Assembly (NCBI RefSeq): GCF_020873875.1
Contig: NZ_JAHWGU010000054.1
Coordinates: 1-37,452 of the forward strand
DNA: 37,452 nucleotides
DNA from: Actinoplanes sp. DH11
Lineage (GTDB): Bacteria > Actinomycetota > Actinomycetes > Mycobacteriales > Micromonosporaceae
Direction: 5' to 3'
Every line of letters starts with the position of its first letter. Positions within the stretch are counted from its first letter, which is position 1. Position numbers and translations under genes: made by a program. The notes under the pieces were generated by a model. The model was given only the letters and a program-made list of their open reading frames with translations. It made no database searches and was not told the DNA's origin. Below are positions 7,052 to 14,373 of the stretch, in pieces.

Positions 7052-7347
7052 TCCGCTGCTTGGGTCTGTTGCGGTGGTTTTCGCTCGCAGCGCTCGCTTA
7101 CCGGCTGCGTCGACGCGGTGAGGGCGACCTCGTCCTGACGACCGCACATCGGTACGAGCAGGAGCACGCAGTCGTCCGTCCCTCCGTCCGGGTGCTCACC
7201 GAACTGATTCGCCTGGGGCAGACGGATCTCGTCCGGCGCATGACGCATGACGTGATGATTGTGTCGTCCCGCCACGCCGTCGAGGGGCAGTGGATGTCCG
7301 CAACCAGCAGAAGGCAACTCAGGTGGCGCGCGGCCGGTATCGCCTGA
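7042..7347 (+). CDS. Doubtful hypothetical protein, about 100 aa
   Basis: An open frame that begins inside the post-tRNA element and continues to a TGA at 7345-7347. The middle part (roughly residues 30-85) has GC-rich third positions and a mixed composition, including YEQEHAVVRPSVRVL and LIRLGQTDLVRRMTHD, which looks more coding-like than the flanks. There is no clear ribosome site and I recognise no family. It may be a decayed gene remnant or a chance frame. It is listed only because nothing else explains this stretch. Confidence 0.2.
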   Translation: MRWVRCLGLLRWFSLAALAYRLRRRGEGDLVLTTAHRYEQEHAVVRPSVRVLTELIRLGQTDLVRRMTHDVMIVSSRHAVEGQWMSATSRRQLRWRAAGIA

Positions 7348-7406
7348 GCGCCCGCCATCGGCCGGCCGCAGTAGTGCCTGGTCAGACAAACATCCGCCGG
7401 GCAGGC

Positions 7407-7553
7407 GGCATCGCCCGAGCAACGGGCATCGCCCGAGCAACGGGCATCGCCCGAGCAACCGGAGCAACCGGCATCGCCCGAGCAATCCGAGCAACTCGAG
7501 CAACCCGAGCAACGCCAGCAACGCCAGCAACCGGCATCGCCCGAGCAACCGGC
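7407..7553. repeat. 18-bp/9-bp tandem repeat block
   Basis: Three exact copies of an 18-bp unit (GGCATCGCCCGAGCAACG) start near 7407, 7425 and 7443. They are followed by a run of 9-bp half-units of the type (G/C)AGCAACSC and two further partial 18-bp units. Each full unit contains a small GGGC-ATC-GCCC dyad. Confidence 0.8.
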
Positions 7554-7563
7554 ACCGATTCGA

Positions 7564-7650
7564 CGGGCGGTATCGACCCGTCGGGCGGTATCGACCCGGC
7601 GGGCGGCATCGACCCGGCGGGCGGTATCGACCCGTCGGGCGGCATTGGCC
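7564..7650. repeat. Second 18-bp tandem repeat block
   Basis: Between four and five copies of an 18-bp unit, GGGCGGTATCGACCCGTC, with T/C and T/G variants. Each copy carries a CGGG...CCCG dyad. The block is a different sequence from the preceding one but has the same 18-bp period. Confidence 0.8.
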
Positions 7651-7687
7651 GACCGCGGTCCTGAAGCAATGAAACAAGCAGCCGAGA

Positions 7688-7764
7688 TGTTGATCTGCTA
7701 GCGCTACGAAATCGCTGTGATCATGGACCTTAAACCGCGATTTCGCATCGCTAGCAGATCAACA
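7688..7764. repeat. Long imperfect palindrome with 28-bp arms
   Basis: The left arm (7688-7715, starting TGTTGATCTGCTAGCG) and right arm (7737-7764) are inverted copies with 2 mismatches around a 21-base spacer containing TGATCATGG. The sequence is less GC-rich than its surroundings. It could be a small non-autonomous palindromic element (REP or MITE-like) or a strong structured RNA. No flanking target duplication was recognised. Confidence 0.75.
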
Positions 7765-7879
7765 CCCCCACACGAGCCCTCCGCAGCGGCCCGCAGCCAC
7801 GAACTCACTAACAACAAACCGGTAGAAAAGCCGCAATCGGTGCGGCAGGCCCGCTGGGCCAAACTAATAGGGACACCCT

Positions 7880-7909
7880 CCGGTACCGCCGGTGGGCCGA
7901 CGGTACCGG
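7880..7909 (-). terminator. Hairpin downstream of the LamG-type gene
   Basis: CCGGTACCG and CGGTACCGG pair across a 12-base loop. Read on the minus strand, it lies after the LamG-type gene and its 39-bp array, and is followed by a mixed T-containing stretch. It is a plausible but unproven terminator. Confidence 0.4.
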
Positions 7910-7910
7910 G

Positions 7911-8066
7911 GCGCGCGCCTCAGCGTGTGGGTGCCGGTCAAGGGCTGGGGCGCGCGCCTCAGCGTGTGGGTGCCGGTCAAGGGCTGGGGCGCGCGCCTCA
8001 GCGTGTGGGTGCCGGTCAAGGGCTGGGGCGCGCGCCTCAGCGTGTGGGTGCCGGTCGAGGGCTGGG
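7911..8066. repeat. 39-bp tandem repeat, four copies
   Basis: Four nearly identical 39-bp units, with the landmark CCTCAGCGTGTGGG at 7918, 7957, 7996 and 8035. The last unit overlaps the 3' end of the LamG-type gene, whose TGA falls inside it. Copies differ at one or two positions only, indicating recent expansion. Confidence 0.92.
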
Positions 8067-8915
8067 GCGTTCGCCGGCGATGCTGACGAAGACGTTGTCG
8101 ATGGCTCCGGCGAACTGGTCGTTTCCGGGGGCCGCGCCCTTGCCGCCGACGCGCAGCGGCTCGGCGTTGGCGATGGACAGCATCGGGGGGACCGGTACCC
8201 AGGCGCGCAGGGCGCCGTCGACCAGCATGAACAGGCGGTTGGGGGTGCGGCGGCATTCGAGGGCGTGCCAGCGGCCGTCGGCGACGTCCATCGCGGGCTC
8301 GGCCCGGTAGATGGTGGCTCGCTGGCCGGCGATCACGCAGCTCGGGCGGCCCTGGCGGTGGTCGACCTGGAGTTTGAACTGGCTCACGCCGCCGACCGAG
8401 TATCCCTTCTGCAGGACGTTGGCGCCGTCGGCAAGGTCGGCGTGGGTCATCAGGACCGATGCGCCGTACCGGACGGGGCGCCGGCCCGGGTTCAGGGCGT
8501 CGTCGCGCGGCCCTTCCAGGATGGCCCGGGGGCAGTCGCGTTCGCGCGCCAGGTGGCAGCGCTCCGGGTAGGCGACGGCAAGACCACCGTTCTGGGGTAC
8601 GAGCCGGAGTCTCCCGCCGTTCTGCCCGAGAGGCCGGAGTTGGTAGCGGCCGTTCGGGTCGATGATCGGCCGGCGGACGCCGCCGTCGAAGTTGTAGCGG
8701 AGGGTCAGTGGCCCGCCGGCGATCTGGACCCGGCCCGCCACCGTGGGCGGGGACGTGGTGCCGGCGTTGGCGAGGACGCCGCCCGAGGGTGGGGTTCCCA
8801 CGCCTGAGCTTCCCGCCCGGGCCGGTAGGTGGTTGACCAGAAGGAGCACGCAGCCGAGAACGAGTGTGGCTGACAGGGCACCGATCGGTACGGCACGCCG
8901 TCTTTTGTGAAGCAT
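8037..8915 (-). CDS. Secreted LamG/concanavalin A-like domain protein
   Basis: A 292-residue protein. The N-terminus (MLHKRRRAVPIGALSATLVL...) is a signal peptide with a basic start, a long hydrophobic core and a likely cleavage after PARA. A Gly/Pro/Thr-rich linker leads to a LamG-like domain (residues ~60-285) with LTLRYNFDGG near its start, MTHADLADGANVLQKGY, a DGRWHALECRR motif typical of LamG-type lectin folds, and a final AGAIDNVFVS strand. It probably acts outside the cell in carbohydrate or polymer binding. Catalytic residues are not evident. ATG at 8915 is preferred because the signal peptide follows it directly. The stop lies within a 39-bp tandem array. Confidence 0.75.
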   Translation of the reverse strand: MLHKRRRAVPIGALSATLVLGCVLLLVNHLPARAGSSGVGTPPSGGVLANAGTTSPPTVAGRVQIAGGPLTLRYNFDGGVRRPIIDPNGRYQLRPLGQNGGRLRLVPQNGGLAVAYPERCHLARERDCPRAILEGPRDDALNPGRRPVRYGASVLMTHADLADGANVLQKGYSVGGVSQFKLQVDHRQGRPSCVIAGQRATIYRAEPAMDVADGRWHALECRRTPNRLFMLVDGALRAWVPVPPMLSIANAEPLRVGGKGAAPGNDQFAGAIDNVFVSIAGERPSPRPAPTR

Positions 8916-9066
8916 GGGAGCTATTGTCCGGATTGCCAGTAGCACCGCCTACTGAAACTCCGGGGCGGAGCGAATGCACCCGTAAGCGTTCAGCCGATCA
9001 TCCGAGGACTGAAACGGATTATTCCCTCGAAAGAGAGACCGATCCAGCGATCGGCCGGCGACCGAC

Positions 9067-10098
9067 TCAGTGGATCTTCGCTGCCGCGCCCGCCGGTTCG
9101 CCGACGACCGCGTGCAGCACGTCGTCGAGGGTGATCACGCCGAGCGGCCGCCGGCCGTCGCTCACCAGCACGATGTGCAGCCGGTCCCGCCGCATGGTGA
9201 GCAGCAGGTCGGCGAGGCTCCGCTCGGGCGCCACCACGGCCAGCGGCCGGATCACCTCGGGCGAAATCGGCAGGCGGCGCTGGGTCGCCGCGTACCCCAG
9301 GACGTCCTTGACGTGCACGAAGCCCACCACCCGCCGGGTGTCGCGTTGCACCACCGGGAAGCGGGACCGGCCGCTGCGGGTCGCCACCGCCTCCAGGGTC
9401 GCCGGCGAGACGTCAGCCGCCACCGTGGTCACCCGCGACCAGGGCAGCAGCGTGTCCGCGGCGGTCCGGCTGTTCAGGCCGAGCGCGGCGTGGATCCGTG
9501 CGTACTGCTCCGAACCGAGCAGGCCCTCACTGCGCGCCTGGGTCACCATGCCGGCCAGTTCCTCGGCCGTGAAGACGGTCTTGACCGCGTCCGTGGTCTC
9601 GATCTTCCAGAGCTTGAGGATCAGCCGGGAGGCCCACCGCATCGCGTTGAGCAGTGGCTTCGTGGCGGTGCAGAAGGCAAGCATGAACGGGCCCAGCACG
9701 AGCGCCGAGCGTTCCGGTCCGGCCAGGGTGATGTTCTTCGGCACCATCTCGCCGATCACCGTGTGCAGGAACGTGACGATCACCAGGGCGACGACGAAGG
9801 CGACCGGGTGCACCGCGTTGTCCGGCAGACCCGTCGCGGCGAACGGACCCTCCAGCAGGTGCGCGATCGTCGGCTCGGCGAGCGCGCCGAGCACCAGCGT
9901 GCAGATGGTGATGCCGAGCTGCGCGCCGGCGATCATCAGCGGGATCTGGCTCATCGCGGAGAGCGCCCAGCGGGCCGCCTTGGAGTGCTCGGCGAGTGGC
10001 TCCAGCGCGGTGCGCCGGGAGGCGATGAGCGCGAACTCGCCGCCCACGAAGAGGCCGTTGCCGATCAGCAGCACGGCGACGAAGAGCAGCTCAGTCAT
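9067..10098 (-). CDS. CNNM/CBS-domain membrane protein (hemolysin C-like), short form
   Basis: A 343-residue protein with the CNNM (DUF21) transmembrane domain in residues 1-~185, containing FVGGEFALIASRR near the N-terminus, an AGAQLGITICTLVLGALAEP segment and IGEMVPKNI. A CBS pair follows at ~205-335, with RSRFPVVQRD and DRLHIVLVSDGRRPLGVITLDDV. Homologues (CorB/CorC, CNNM) act in Mg2+ and other divalent cation transport or its control. The C-terminal CorC_HlyC domain found in the upstream paralogue is missing. ATG at 10098 overlaps the end of that gene by 8 bp, so the two are translationally coupled and may form a heteromer. Confidence 0.88.
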   Translation of the reverse strand: MTELLFVAVLLIGNGLFVGGEFALIASRRTALEPLAEHSKAARWALSAMSQIPLMIAGAQLGITICTLVLGALAEPTIAHLLEGPFAATGLPDNAVHPVAFVVALVIVTFLHTVIGEMVPKNITLAGPERSALVLGPFMLAFCTATKPLLNAMRWASRLILKLWKIETTDAVKTVFTAEELAGMVTQARSEGLLGSEQYARIHAALGLNSRTAADTLLPWSRVTTVAADVSPATLEAVATRSGRSRFPVVQRDTRRVVGFVHVKDVLGYAATQRRLPISPEVIRPLAVVAPERSLADLLLTMRRDRLHIVLVSDGRRPLGVITLDDVLHAVVGEPAGAAAKIH

Positions 10099-11425
10099 CG
10101 GCCGGCTCCGGCGGGGCGACCACGCGCACCTGCTCGACGCGATGCCGGTCGACCTCCAGCACGGTGAACTCCCACCCGTTCTCGGCCAGGGACTCGCCGA
10201 CCACCGGGATGTGGCCGAGACGGGCGAGGAGGAAACCGGCGAGCGTCTCGTACGGCCCCTCGGGCAGCCGGAACCCGGTCTGCTCCAGCACCTCGTCCTC
10301 CCGGAGCAGACCGTCCACCAGGAACGTCTTCTCGCCACCGGGGGCGGTCAGCTCCTGGCTGCCGATCTCGTCGAGGTCGGTGTCGTACTCGTCGGCGATC
10401 TCGCCGACCAGCTCCTCGACCAGGTCCTCGACGGTGACGACGCCGTCGGTGCCGCCGTACTCGTCCACCACGATCGCCAGGTCGGCGTCGGCGGCGCGCA
10501 GGGCGGCCAGGACCTTGTCGAGGCTGAGACTCTCCGGCACGAAGACCGGCTCCCGGGCGAGGGCGGAGACCTTGGTGGCGGCGCGGCGCTCGGGCGGGAT
10601 GCCGATCGCCTCGTTGACCCCGGCCACTCCGGTCACCACGTCGAGCGTGTCCTCGTACACCGGGAAGCGGGTGTGGCCGGTCTCGCGGGCCACCGTGATC
10701 AGGTCGGCGGCGCTCGCCGTGGTCTTGAGACCGACCACGTCGACGCGCGGGGTCATCGCCTTGGCCGCGCGTTTCTCCCCGAACCGGATGGTTCGCCGCA
10801 GCAGGGTCGCGGTCTCGTCGGGCAGCGCGCCGGCCTGGGCACTGATCGCGGCGAGCAGCCCCAGTTCCTCCGGTGAGCGTGCGCTGGCCAGCTCTTCCTG
10901 CGGTTCGATGCCGAGGCGGCGCACCAGCCAGTTGGCGGTCCCGTTTAGGGCGGCGATCAGGTATTTGAAGAGCGTCGAGAAGCCGTGCAGCGGCGCGGCG
11001 GTGAGCAGCGCCAGCCGCATCGGGCGGGCCAGCGCCGCGTTCTTCGGGACCAGTTCGCCGAAAAGCATCGAGAACAGGGTCGCCACGACGAGGGCGCAGA
11101 CGTGGGTGACGGTGCCGGTCGCCTCGCCGGCGAGCGGCTCGACCACCGGGGTGAAGATCTCGGAGAGCGCCGGCTCGGCCAGATAACCGGTGAGCAGCGC
11201 GGTGAGGGTGATGCCGAGTTGCGCCCCGGAGAGCTGGAAGGAGAGCCCTTGCAGGGCGTTGCGGACGGTACGCGCCCGGCGGTCCCCGGCCAGGGCACGT
11301 TGCTCGATCTCCACCCGGTCGACCGTGACGAGACCGAACTCGGCGGCCACGAAGAACGCGTTGCCACCCGTCAGCAGCAGGAAAGCCACCAGCGGGAGCA
11401 CCGCGCTCAGGAGCAGGCCGTCCAT
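10091..11425 (-). CDS. CNNM/CBS-domain membrane protein with CorC_HlyC domain
   Basis: A 444-residue CorC/hemolysin C-type protein. The CNNM domain (residues ~1-195) carries FFVAAEFGLVTVDR, SGAQLGITLTALLTGYLAEP and FGELVPKNAAL. A CBS pair (~215-345) includes TPRVDVV, TRFPVYED and DLAIVVDEYGGTDGVVTVEDL. The C-terminal transporter-associated domain (~360-440) begins with TFLVDGLLREDEVL. These proteins are linked to divalent cation (Mg2+, Co2+) export. ATG at 11425 has a GAGGTGA ribosome site. It overlaps its smaller paralogue downstream by 8 bp in a two-gene operon. Confidence 0.9.
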   Translation of the reverse strand: MDGLLLSAVLPLVAFLLLTGGNAFFVAAEFGLVTVDRVEIEQRALAGDRRARTVRNALQGLSFQLSGAQLGITLTALLTGYLAEPALSEIFTPVVEPLAGEATGTVTHVCALVVATLFSMLFGELVPKNAALARPMRLALLTAAPLHGFSTLFKYLIAALNGTANWLVRRLGIEPQEELASARSPEELGLLAAISAQAGALPDETATLLRRTIRFGEKRAAKAMTPRVDVVGLKTTASAADLITVARETGHTRFPVYEDTLDVVTGVAGVNEAIGIPPERRAATKVSALAREPVFVPESLSLDKVLAALRAADADLAIVVDEYGGTDGVVTVEDLVEELVGEIADEYDTDLDEIGSQELTAPGGEKTFLVDGLLREDEVLEQTGFRLPEGPYETLAGFLLARLGHIPVVGESLAENGWEFTVLEVDRHRVEQVRVVAPPEPADD

Positions 11426-11530
11426 GATCGCTTCACCTCGGCAATCATTCTGCCGGATCCCGGGCATCGAGGACCAACCGTGGCCGTGAGAAGGACCACT
11501 TGCTCCTGGCACCTGACCGTGCCGGCCCGG

Positions 11531-11593
11531 CCGCCACCGCCCGGGCGCGTCGGCGGCTCATGGAGCTCACCGGGCGCGGCCGGGCGGCGGCGG
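11531..11593 (-). terminator. Terminator hairpin after the EtfD-like gene
   Basis: A 19-bp inverted repeat with two mismatches (11531-11549 against 11575-11593), beginning just after the stop codon of the EtfD-like gene at 11599. A short GAGCTC dyad sits in the loop. It separates this gene from the CNNM pair downstream on the same strand. Confidence 0.6.
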
Positions 11594-11598
11594 ATCCG

Positions 11599-13746
11599 TC
11601 AGACGTCCTGCTTGAGCGAGCGCAGCAGCACGGTGGCGACGTCGACGACCTCGACCTCTTCCTGCTTGCCTTTGCCGGTGACGCCGTCGCCGATCATCGT
11701 GTAGCAGAACGGGCAGCCCACCGCGATCGTCTTCGCGCCGGTCGCCAGGGCTTCCTCGGTGCGCTCCACGTTGATCCGCTTGCCGATCCGCTCCTCCATC
11801 CACATCCGGGCGCCGCCGGCGCCGCAGCAGAAGGAACGCTCGGAGTTGCGCGGCATCTCGATCAGGTTGCCGGTCTCGCCGAGCACCTCGCGGGGCGCGT
11901 CGAAGACCCGGTTGTGCCGGCCGAGGTAGCAGGGGTCGTGGTAGGTCACGTCGCCGTCGATCGGCTGGACCGGCGTGAGCTTGCCCTCCTTGACCAGGTG
12001 GGCCAGCAGCTGGGTGTGGTGCACGACCTCGACCTTGAGGCCGAGCTGCTCGTACTCGTTGCCCAGGGTGTTGAAGCAGTGCGGGCAGGTCGCCACGATC
12101 TTCTTGGTCGTGTTCTCCCCGAGGGCCTCGGTGAGCGTCTCGACGTTCTGCTGGGCCAGCATCTGGAAGATGAACTCGTTGCCGATCCGCCGGGCGGGGT
12201 CACCGGAGCAGGTCTCGCCCTCGCCGAGGATGGCGTAGTTCACCCCGGCCTCGTGCAGCAGCGTGGCGACCGCGCGTGTGGTCTTCTTGGCCCGGTCCTC
12301 GAAGGCGCCGGCACAGCCGACCCAGAACAGGTAGTCGAAGTCCTCGACCTCGCCGACCCGCGGCACCTCGAAGTCGAGACCCTTGGTCCAGTCCTCACGG
12401 GTGTTCTGCGGCGCACCCCACGGGTTGCCCTTGTTCTCCAGGTTGCGCAGCATGACGCCGGCCTCGGAGGGGAAGCTCGACTCGATGAGCACCTGGTAAC
12501 GGCGCATGTCGACGATGTGGTCGATGTGCTCGATGTCGACCGGGCACTGCTCGACGCAGGCGCCGCAGGTGGTGCAGGACCAGAGGACGTCCGGGTCGAT
12601 GATGCCCTGCTCCTCGGCGGTGCCGATCAGTGGGCGGTTGCCTTCGGCGAGCGCGAGGACGTCCATGTGCGCGAGCTGGGCCTCGGTGGCCTTCTCCTCG
12701 CCCATCAGGTCCTTGCCGCCGCCGGCCAGCAGGTACGGCGCCTTCGCGTACGCGTTGTCACGCAGCGACAGGACGAGCAGTTTCGGCGACAGCGGCTTGG
12801 CCGTGTTCCAGGCCGGGCACTGCGACTGGCAGCGGCCGCACTCGGTGCAGGTGGAGAAGTCGAGCAGGCCCTTCCAGGTGAACTGCTCGACCTGGTTGAC
12901 GCCGAAGAGGTCCTTCTCCGGGTCGGCCTCCTCGAAGTCGAGCGGCTTGCCCCCGCTCATCATCGGCTTCAGCGCACCGAGGCCGGACCCCGCCGGCTTC
13001 TCCGGGCTGCGCTTGAAGTAGATGTTGAAGAACGCCAGGAAGCGGTGCCAGGCGACACCCATCGTCGGGTTCAGCGAGATGGTGATCAGCCACGTCATCG
13101 AGATGCCGATCTTGATGAGCGCGGCCCACGTGGCGCCGTCCTCCCAGGCCGGCAGGACAGCGCCGACCGCGTGGCTGACCGGGGTCGCCCAGAGCGGGTA
13201 CTCGAAGTGATCGGTGGCGACCTTGAAGCCGCGGATCAGGAAGCCGAAGACCAGCACGCCGACGATGACGGCCTCGACGAAGTACGCCTGCCACATCGTC
13301 GAGCCGAGGAACCGGCTGCGCTTCTTGGCGCCCGGCTTGTCCCGCTGCCGGCGGTAGACCAGGTACAGGATGCCGGCCATGCCGAGGATGCCGAACCACT
13401 CGGTGACCAGCCCGAAGATCGTCCAGTGGCCGATGATCGGCAGACCCAGGTCCGGGTTCACCACCTCGAAGTAGGCCTCGAGGACCAGCAGCGACAGGAT
13501 GACGAACGAGAACATGACGAACCAGTGGGCGGCGCCGATCGCGCTCCACTTCAGCATCCTGGTGTGGCCGAGCGTCTCGACCAGCATGGTTTTCGTGCGC
13601 GTCTTCGGGTCCGTGAACCGCTCCGGAGCCGGCTGGCCCTGACGGATCACCGCGGTGATCGTCATGACGGCCCGCACCGCGAGGTAGACGGCCACCACCG
13701 TGACCGCCCCCGCCAGGACGGTGGCGACTATCTGTGGAATGCCCAT
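11599..13746 (-). CDS. Membrane-anchored Fe-S oxidoreductase of the EtfD type
   Basis: A 715-residue protein. The N-terminal ~270 residues hold about five transmembrane helices of the nitrate-reductase gamma-like cytochrome b type. Two 4Fe-4S ferredoxin motifs follow (CTECGRCQSQCPAWN and CTTCGACVEQCPVDI). The C-terminus has paired CCG-type domains (CAGAFED, CPHCFNTLGNEYE, DPCYLGRHN, SFCCGAGGARMW). This order matches mycobacterial EtfD (Rv0338c), which oxidises reduced ETF and feeds beta-oxidation electrons to the quinone pool. That role is inferred by family. An operator-like dyad, also present before the acyl-CoA dehydrogenase at 1181-3037, lies 40 bp upstream, supporting co-regulation with fatty-acid oxidation. 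Confidence 0.85.
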   Translation of the reverse strand: MGIPQIVATVLAGAVTVVAVYLAVRAVMTITAVIRQGQPAPERFTDPKTRTKTMLVETLGHTRMLKWSAIGAAHWFVMFSFVILSLLVLEAYFEVVNPDLGLPIIGHWTIFGLVTEWFGILGMAGILYLVYRRQRDKPGAKKRSRFLGSTMWQAYFVEAVIVGVLVFGFLIRGFKVATDHFEYPLWATPVSHAVGAVLPAWEDGATWAALIKIGISMTWLITISLNPTMGVAWHRFLAFFNIYFKRSPEKPAGSGLGALKPMMSGGKPLDFEEADPEKDLFGVNQVEQFTWKGLLDFSTCTECGRCQSQCPAWNTAKPLSPKLLVLSLRDNAYAKAPYLLAGGGKDLMGEEKATEAQLAHMDVLALAEGNRPLIGTAEEQGIIDPDVLWSCTTCGACVEQCPVDIEHIDHIVDMRRYQVLIESSFPSEAGVMLRNLENKGNPWGAPQNTREDWTKGLDFEVPRVGEVEDFDYLFWVGCAGAFEDRAKKTTRAVATLLHEAGVNYAILGEGETCSGDPARRIGNEFIFQMLAQQNVETLTEALGENTTKKIVATCPHCFNTLGNEYEQLGLKVEVVHHTQLLAHLVKEGKLTPVQPIDGDVTYHDPCYLGRHNRVFDAPREVLGETGNLIEMPRNSERSFCCGAGGARMWMEERIGKRINVERTEEALATGAKTIAVGCPFCYTMIGDGVTGKGKQEEVEVVDVATVLLRSLKQDV

Positions 13747-13785
13747 CGGGTTGTGCCTCCTCGGTCGGCGGTACGCCAGCCCATG

Positions 13786-13799
13786 TTACCCACGAGTAA
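13786..13799. promoter_or_regulatory. Operator upstream of the EtfD-like gene
   Basis: TTACC-CACG-AGTAA (13786-13799) lies 40 bp upstream of the ATG at 13746. It has the same 14-bp dyad design as the two sites before the acyl-CoA dehydrogenase gene. A TetR-type fatty-acid regulator is the likely binder. Confidence 0.6.
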
Positions 13800-13830
13800 T
13801 AGACGGGCGCGCACCTGTCCGTCAAGGTAA

Positions 13831-13860
13831 AGCGCACCCCACGCAAGGCGGGGGTGCGCT
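13831..13860 (-). terminator. Hairpin between crgA and the EtfD-like gene
   Basis: AGCGCACCCC pairs with GGGGTGCGCT over a 10-base loop that has further pairing potential. It lies downstream of crgA on the minus strand and upstream of the EtfD-like promoter, so it probably ends the crgA transcript. No long U tract follows. Confidence 0.55.
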
Positions 13861-13933
13861 CACTTCGGCTGATTTTCACATATCCGCAGGACGCGGCCCA
13901 CCGACGGAGGAACTCAGACCCACCGGCGAGGAC

Positions 13934-14197
13934 TCAGCGCCAGCGCGACAGCAGGCCCAGGGAGGCCACCATGCAACCGAAACCAACCGCGAGGTTCCAG
14001 TAGCGCCAGCTCTCGACCGGCCACTGCTGGGACGACAGGTAGTAGATGACCAGCCAGGCGATGCCGATGACGATCAGGGCGACCGCGCTGAACGGGATCC
14101 AGACAGGGCTGGGCTTCTTGGACGCCCCGGCCACCGCCGGCCGGATGTCCGTCGGCGGGGTGTAAACCTTCTTCTTGCGAACCTGAGACTTCGGCAC
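13934..14197 (-). CDS. crgA: Cell division protein CrgA
   Basis: An 87-residue protein starting VPKSQVRKKKVYTPP, followed by two transmembrane helices (about residues 33-53 and 66-85) and ending GLLSRWR. The basic head and double-helix layout match CrgA, the actinobacterial division protein that interacts with FtsZ, FtsQ, FtsI and PBPs and coordinates septation with sporulation or growth. GTG at 14197 is chosen because AGGAGAG lies 5-6 bases upstream; the longer frame is not homologous. Its location next to the DUF881, pabA and pknB genes is the same as in mycobacteria and streptomycetes. Confidence 0.95.
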   Translation of the reverse strand: MPKSQVRKKKVYTPPTDIRPAVAGASKKPSPVWIPFSAVALIVIGIAWLVIYYLSSQQWPVESWRYWNLAVGFGCMVASLGLLSRWR

Positions 14198-14274
14198 GGC
14201 GCTCTCCTGAAGGGCAACAAGTGGTGAACTACCCACCGCTGAGCGGCTCCGGAGGCCCGGAATGCTGCCCGTGG

Positions 14275-14304
14275 CGAATACTGTTCGACAGCTAGCGTAG
14301 TCAA
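14275..14304 (-). promoter_or_regulatory. Probable crgA promoter
   Basis: On the minus strand TTGACT (14304-14299) is followed, after 18 bases, by TATTCG (14280-14275). This is a fair sigma-70-like pair about 80 bp upstream of the crgA start. The spacer includes a CTGTCGAACAG dyad. Confidence 0.4.
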
Positions 14305-14373
14305 GACGGCGCACAGACAGGCACCCGCCAGGCGAGGAAAATAACGCGGCGTCGGGTTCTGAGGGGGTCCGGG

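Larger units (their letters stand above)
6957..8036. other. Gene-poor, repeat-rich kilobase between tRNA-Gly and a LamG-type gene
   Basis: Almost no credible coding sequence lies here. From left to right it holds a tRNA terminator with a post-tRNA element, one weak open frame (7042-7347), two 18-bp tandem-repeat blocks, a 28-bp-arm palindrome, a 9-bp hairpin, and a 39-bp tandem array running into the 3' end of the next gene. Long open frames across the repeats in several frames arise because the repeat units lack stops, not because of coding selection. Confidence 0.7.

Noticed and set aside
7382..7677. Hexapeptide-repeat proteins in several frames of the 18-bp blocks
   Set aside because: All frames are open because the repeat units have no stops; no start site or ribosome site supports any of them.
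7407..8066. CRISPR array
   Set aside because: The units are contiguous tandem repeats with no unique spacers, and no cas genes are nearby.
7864..8979. 371-codon minus-strand frame containing THTLRR repeats
   Set aside because: It reads the 39-bp array and the antisense frame of the LamG-type gene; the LamG-type frame has the signal peptide and domain instead.
8864..10876. 670-codon plus-strand frame across the CNNM genes
   Set aside because: It lies antisense to two clear CNNM/CBS genes, with low-complexity Arg/Ser/Gly composition.
11500..13830. 776-codon plus-strand frame opposite the EtfD-like gene
   Set aside because: The minus-strand product carries intact Fe-S cluster motifs; this frame is its shadow.
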